Shown: positions 31,393 through 33,551 of the stretch, in pieces
Layout of the letters: each line of letters starts with the position of its first letter
How positions within the stretch are numbered: position 1 is the stretch's first letter
Origin: Bacillota bacterium
Lineage (GTDB): Bacteria; Bacillota; Limnochordia; DTU087
DNA length: 33,551 nt
Direction: 5' to 3'
Assembly (NCBI GenBank): GCA_012839845.1
Contig: DUMM01000130.1
Span: 1 to 33,551, forward strand
The notes under the pieces: generated by a model
Told to the model about the DNA's origin: nothing
The model's database searches: none
The model's input: only the letters and a program-made list of their open reading frames with translations
Position numbers and translations under genes: made by a program

Positions 31393-33147
31393 GTGTCCTA
31401 TCTGATCCGGCTCTTGTTTTATGCCCGTTCCCAGTGGTGGCGCTTGGGCGTGGGATTCTTGGGAGCCATTATAGAGATGGTCTTGGCCCTTGCTGTACCT
31501 ATGTACACAAGGCAGGTAGTTGACCGCCTAGCGCAGCCGGGCTTAAATGTGGAAACTGCATCTGCATTCTTGAATATAGTCGCTTTTACCCTGGTGGTCT
31601 TCGGCCTAATGAGGTCTATCTCCATCTTCATTCAAGTGTTTGTCGCAGAAAAGGCCGCTCAGGAGGTGGCTTACGCCCTCCGAAACGACCTGTACGACAA
31701 ACTTCAGCGGCAGTCTTTTGCCTTTTACGATAAGGCCGCTACAGGAGAGCTGATGTCCCGGCTGACCAGCGATGTAGAGATGTGCCGGGAAGCGGTGGGG
31801 TTCGGCATGAGTTCTTTTCTGGGCAACGGCGCGTGGCTCATCGGGGTAGCCGGGTATCTCTTCTATGTCGATTGGCGTTATACGTTAATTGCCCTTGCAA
31901 CTTTGCCTCTTTTGTTCCTGGTTGCTGTCTATTACACCCTGAAGGTGGAGCCCATGTACGCTGAAGTCCAGGAACAGCGGGCCCAGCTTACTGCAGTGGC
32001 CCAAGAGAACTTCTCCGGGGTGCGGGTGGTCAGGGCCTTCAGCCGCGAGGACGAGGAGATTCGGCGCTTTCATGTGGAAAACGAGAATCTCTGTGCCCGG
32101 GTTTTGAGGACGGCGAGGATCAGTTCCTTCTTCCAGCCAGGCATGGACTTCTTTGCCAACCTGGGGACTGTGCTGGTTCTCTGGTACGGCGGCCGGGAGG
32201 TCATCGGGGGGACCATGACCCTTGGGTCGGTGGTGGCCTTCCACGGGTCTTTGTGGATGCTGTTCTGGCCGGTCAGGGCCCTGGGGTACATCCTGGGAGT
32301 CATGCAGCGGGCAGCAGCCTCCGTCAAGCGGGTATTTGAACTGCTGGATGAAGAGTCGGTGACTAAAGAAAAACCCGGTGCCATTGAGCTTCCCAGGGTG
32401 GCTGGTGAAGTTCGTTTTGAAAATGTCAGCTTTTCTTACGCCGACGGAGTGCCGGTATTGAAGGATATTACCTTTGAAGCAAAGCCGGGGGAGGTTGTGG
32501 CCATTGTCGGCTCAACCGGCTCCGGCAAGAGCACTTTGGTTAACCTTATCCCCCGCTTCTACGACGTTACTGCAGGCAGGATCACCATCGACGGATACGA
32601 CATCCGGGATGTGACTTTGGCGTCGCTCCGGCGGCAGATCGGCATAGTGATGCAGGAGACTTTCCTTTTCTCAACCAGCATCAGGGAGAATATCGCCTAC
32701 GGACGGCCCGACGCCTCCCCGGCAGAAGTGGAGGCCGCAGCCAGAGCAGCGGCTGCCCATAAATTCATAATGGAACTGCCTGAGGGTTACGACACGGTGG
32801 TGGGTGAGCGGGGAGTTGGACTTTCCGGTGGACAAAGGCAGCGGGTGGCTATCGCTAGGGCATTGCTGGCCGATCCTCGGATCCTGATCCTGGATGACTC
32901 CACCTCCAGCGTCGATCTGGCCACAGAAAGGGAGATCCAAGAGGCTCTGCAGCGGCTGATGCAGGGAAGGACCACCTTCATCATCGCCCAGCGTCTGTCC
33001 ACAGTGCAGCGGGCAGACAAGATCCTGGTCCTAGACGGCGGCCGGATAGTCCAAGAGGGCACCCACGCGCAGCTGGTCAAGCAAGGAGGGGTCTATCAGC
33101 AGATTCTGGAATCCCAAATTCTGCCGGCAAGCTTTGCCGCCAGCTGA
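31393..33147 (+). CDS. ABC exporter subunit with degenerate ATPase site (heterodimer type)
   Basis: A 584-residue ABC exporter half: six membrane helices (residues 1-300) and an ATPase domain. Walker A GSTGSGKST is at about 372-380 and LSGGQRQR at about 477. The Walker B end is ILILDDSTSSVD with Asp for the catalytic Glu, and the H-loop reads IIAQRLST with Gln for His. This pair of changes is typical of the non-catalytic half of heterodimeric exporters (BmrC, TM287). It therefore needs a partner, and the next gene encodes the start of one. GTG 31393 has AAAGGAGG 7 bases upstream. Substrates are probably drugs or lipids, but this is not known. Confidence 0.92.
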   Translation: MSYLIRLLFYARSQWWRLGVGFLGAIIEMVLALAVPMYTRQVVDRLAQPGLNVETASAFLNIVAFTLVVFGLMRSISIFIQVFVAEKAAQEVAYALRNDLYDKLQRQSFAFYDKAATGELMSRLTSDVEMCREAVGFGMSSFLGNGAWLIGVAGYLFYVDWRYTLIALATLPLLFLVAVYYTLKVEPMYAEVQEQRAQLTAVAQENFSGVRVVRAFSREDEEIRRFHVENENLCARVLRTARISSFFQPGMDFFANLGTVLVLWYGGREVIGGTMTLGSVVAFHGSLWMLFWPVRALGYILGVMQRAAASVKRVFELLDEESVTKEKPGAIELPRVAGEVRFENVSFSYADGVPVLKDITFEAKPGEVVAIVGSTGSGKSTLVNLIPRFYDVTAGRITIDGYDIRDVTLASLRRQIGIVMQETFLFSTSIRENIAYGRPDASPAEVEAAARAAAAHKFIMELPEGYDTVVGERGVGLSGGQRQRVAIARALLADPRILILDDSTSSVDLATEREIQEALQRLMQGRTTFIIAQRLSTVQRADKILVLDGGRIVQEGTHAQLVKQGGVYQQILESQILPASFAAS

Positions 33148-33158
33148 CGGCATACCGG

Positions 33159-33183
33159 CCCCCCCTGGTCAGAGGGGTTTTCA
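33159..33183 (+). terminator. Weak intergenic hairpin
   Basis: CCCC near 33162-33165 can pair with GGGG at 33174-33177, followed by TTTT. It lies between the two exporter genes and may reduce read-through. Confidence 0.3.
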
Positions 33184-33208
33184 CCATGGAAAGAAAAGGG
33201 GCGATTAG

Positions 33209-33429
33209 ATGGCTTACGAGTCGGAATGGGAACATCAGACTGCGCCTATCAACCGCAGCCTGCTTAGGCGTCTGCTCAAGTATTTGAGTCCCCATAAAGG
33301 CAAAGCCGCCCTGGCGACCCTCTTGATGCTGGGAGTGTCGGGGGTGACCGTCGTTGGGCCATATCTAACCAAGATAGTCATCGATGACTATATAGCAGCT
33401 GGAGACCTTGCGGGGCTAAACCGCAAGTT
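33209..33429 (+). pseudogene. Partner ABC exporter subunit, interrupted after about 74 residues
   Basis: From ATG 33209 (AAAAGGGGCG upstream) the frame encodes an exporter N-terminus: a hydrophilic tail, INRSLLRRLLKYLSPHKGKA, helix 1 (ALATLLMLGVSGVTVVGPYL) and TKIVIDDYIAAGDLAGLNRK. Similarity to ABC exporters stops there. The frame then runs 12 codons through AT-richer DNA to a TGA at 33464-33466. The remaining 500 residues are not present, at least up to the window end. The break coincides with the start of an IS256-like end. The catalytic half of the exporter is therefore probably lost, unless the gene resumes beyond the element. Confidence 0.75.
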
Positions 33430-33551
33430 GAGTCCGTATAATTGTGTAAAATTGGTTTCCCCATGAAATAAAAGAAGCCATTTCTTGTGTCCCTCGGTTA
33501 GAATGAAATTGCAACCATAACATCCTAGAGAGGAGACATCAGAAATGGCTC
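33430..33551 (+). mobile_element. Left end of an insertion sequence (probably IS256 family)
   Basis: GAGTCCGTATAATTGTGTAAAA (split: GAGTCCGTATAATTG at 33430-33444, then TGTAAAA) resembles the IS256-family terminal repeat, which often holds a TAATTGTGTAAA core. About 100 bases of leader follow, then GAGAGGAGA and an ATG at 33545. It lies exactly where the exporter gene is broken. The other end and the target duplication are outside the window. Confidence 0.55.
33545..33551 (+). CDS. First codons of a putative transposase
   Basis: ATGGCTC at the window end follows GAGAGGAGA at a good distance. Met-Ala is a usual IS256 transposase start. Only two codons are visible, so this is based on context. 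Confidence 0.35.

Overview
The window comes from a spore-forming member of the Bacillota, probably a Clostridia- or Limnochordia-like anaerobe. The evidence is a Spo0E-type sporulation phosphatase, a CwlD-type spore-cortex amidase, Shine-Dalgarno sites of the AGGAGG type, frequent GTG and TTG starts, sigma-A-like promoters and a YhaN/YhaO repair pair. No rRNA, tRNA or CRISPR array was seen. Species identity cannot be read from the sequence.

Layout: (1) 1-1.7 kb, rightward: the tail of an unknown gene, a Spo0E-like protein and a DUF421/DUF4363 membrane pair, closed by a hairpin. (2) 1.7-6.7 kb, leftward: a caspase-like lipoprotein gene that appears frameshifted at a run of six G, a secreted protein of unknown function, a CCA-adding enzyme and an L-fucose-isomerase-family protein. 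(3) 6.8-12.4 kb, rightward: a YhaO/YhaN nuclease-ATPase pair, then a cation diffusion facilitator with its own promoter and an attenuator-like leader. (4) 12.5-15.85 kb, leftward: a three-gene GlpA-like oxidoreductase / FAD oxidoreductase / DUF1667 operon behind a promoter and a terminator/antiterminator leader. (5) 16-19 kb, rightward: cwlD, a tandem Lrp/AsnC regulator and murB. (6) 19.5-29.9 kb, rightward: a bacterial microcompartment (BMC) locus of 14 genes. (7) 30-33.5 kb: an Rsm22-family methyltransferase and a heterodimeric-type ABC exporter whose second gene is cut by what looks like the left end of an IS256-family element.

The BMC locus is the centre of interest. Its order is class II aldolase, BMC-H, BMC-H, CoA-acylating aldehyde dehydrogenase, PduS-like, BMC-T, acetate-kinase-like, BMC-T, three BMC-P, PduL, PduS-like, BMC-T. 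The aldolase, dehydrogenase and PduL carry amphipathic terminal helices that look like encapsulation peptides. The likely pathway is sugar phosphate to DHAP plus an aldehyde (lactaldehyde if the sugar is fucose or rhamnose), then aldehyde to acyl-CoA, acyl-phosphate and acid plus ATP. The fucose-isomerase-like gene and the glycerol-3-phosphate-type oxidoreductase operon nearby fit such a route, but the link is inferred.

There is no alcohol dehydrogenase in the locus. Instead there are two PduS-type flavin/Fe-S proteins and three PduT-type trimers, each with a cysteine at the position that holds the pore [4Fe-4S] cluster in PduT. This suggests that NADH is reoxidised by passing electrons through the shell. 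One BMC-H has Arg in place of the usual pore Ser, and the kinase has several altered active-site residues. Both could reflect an unusual substrate.
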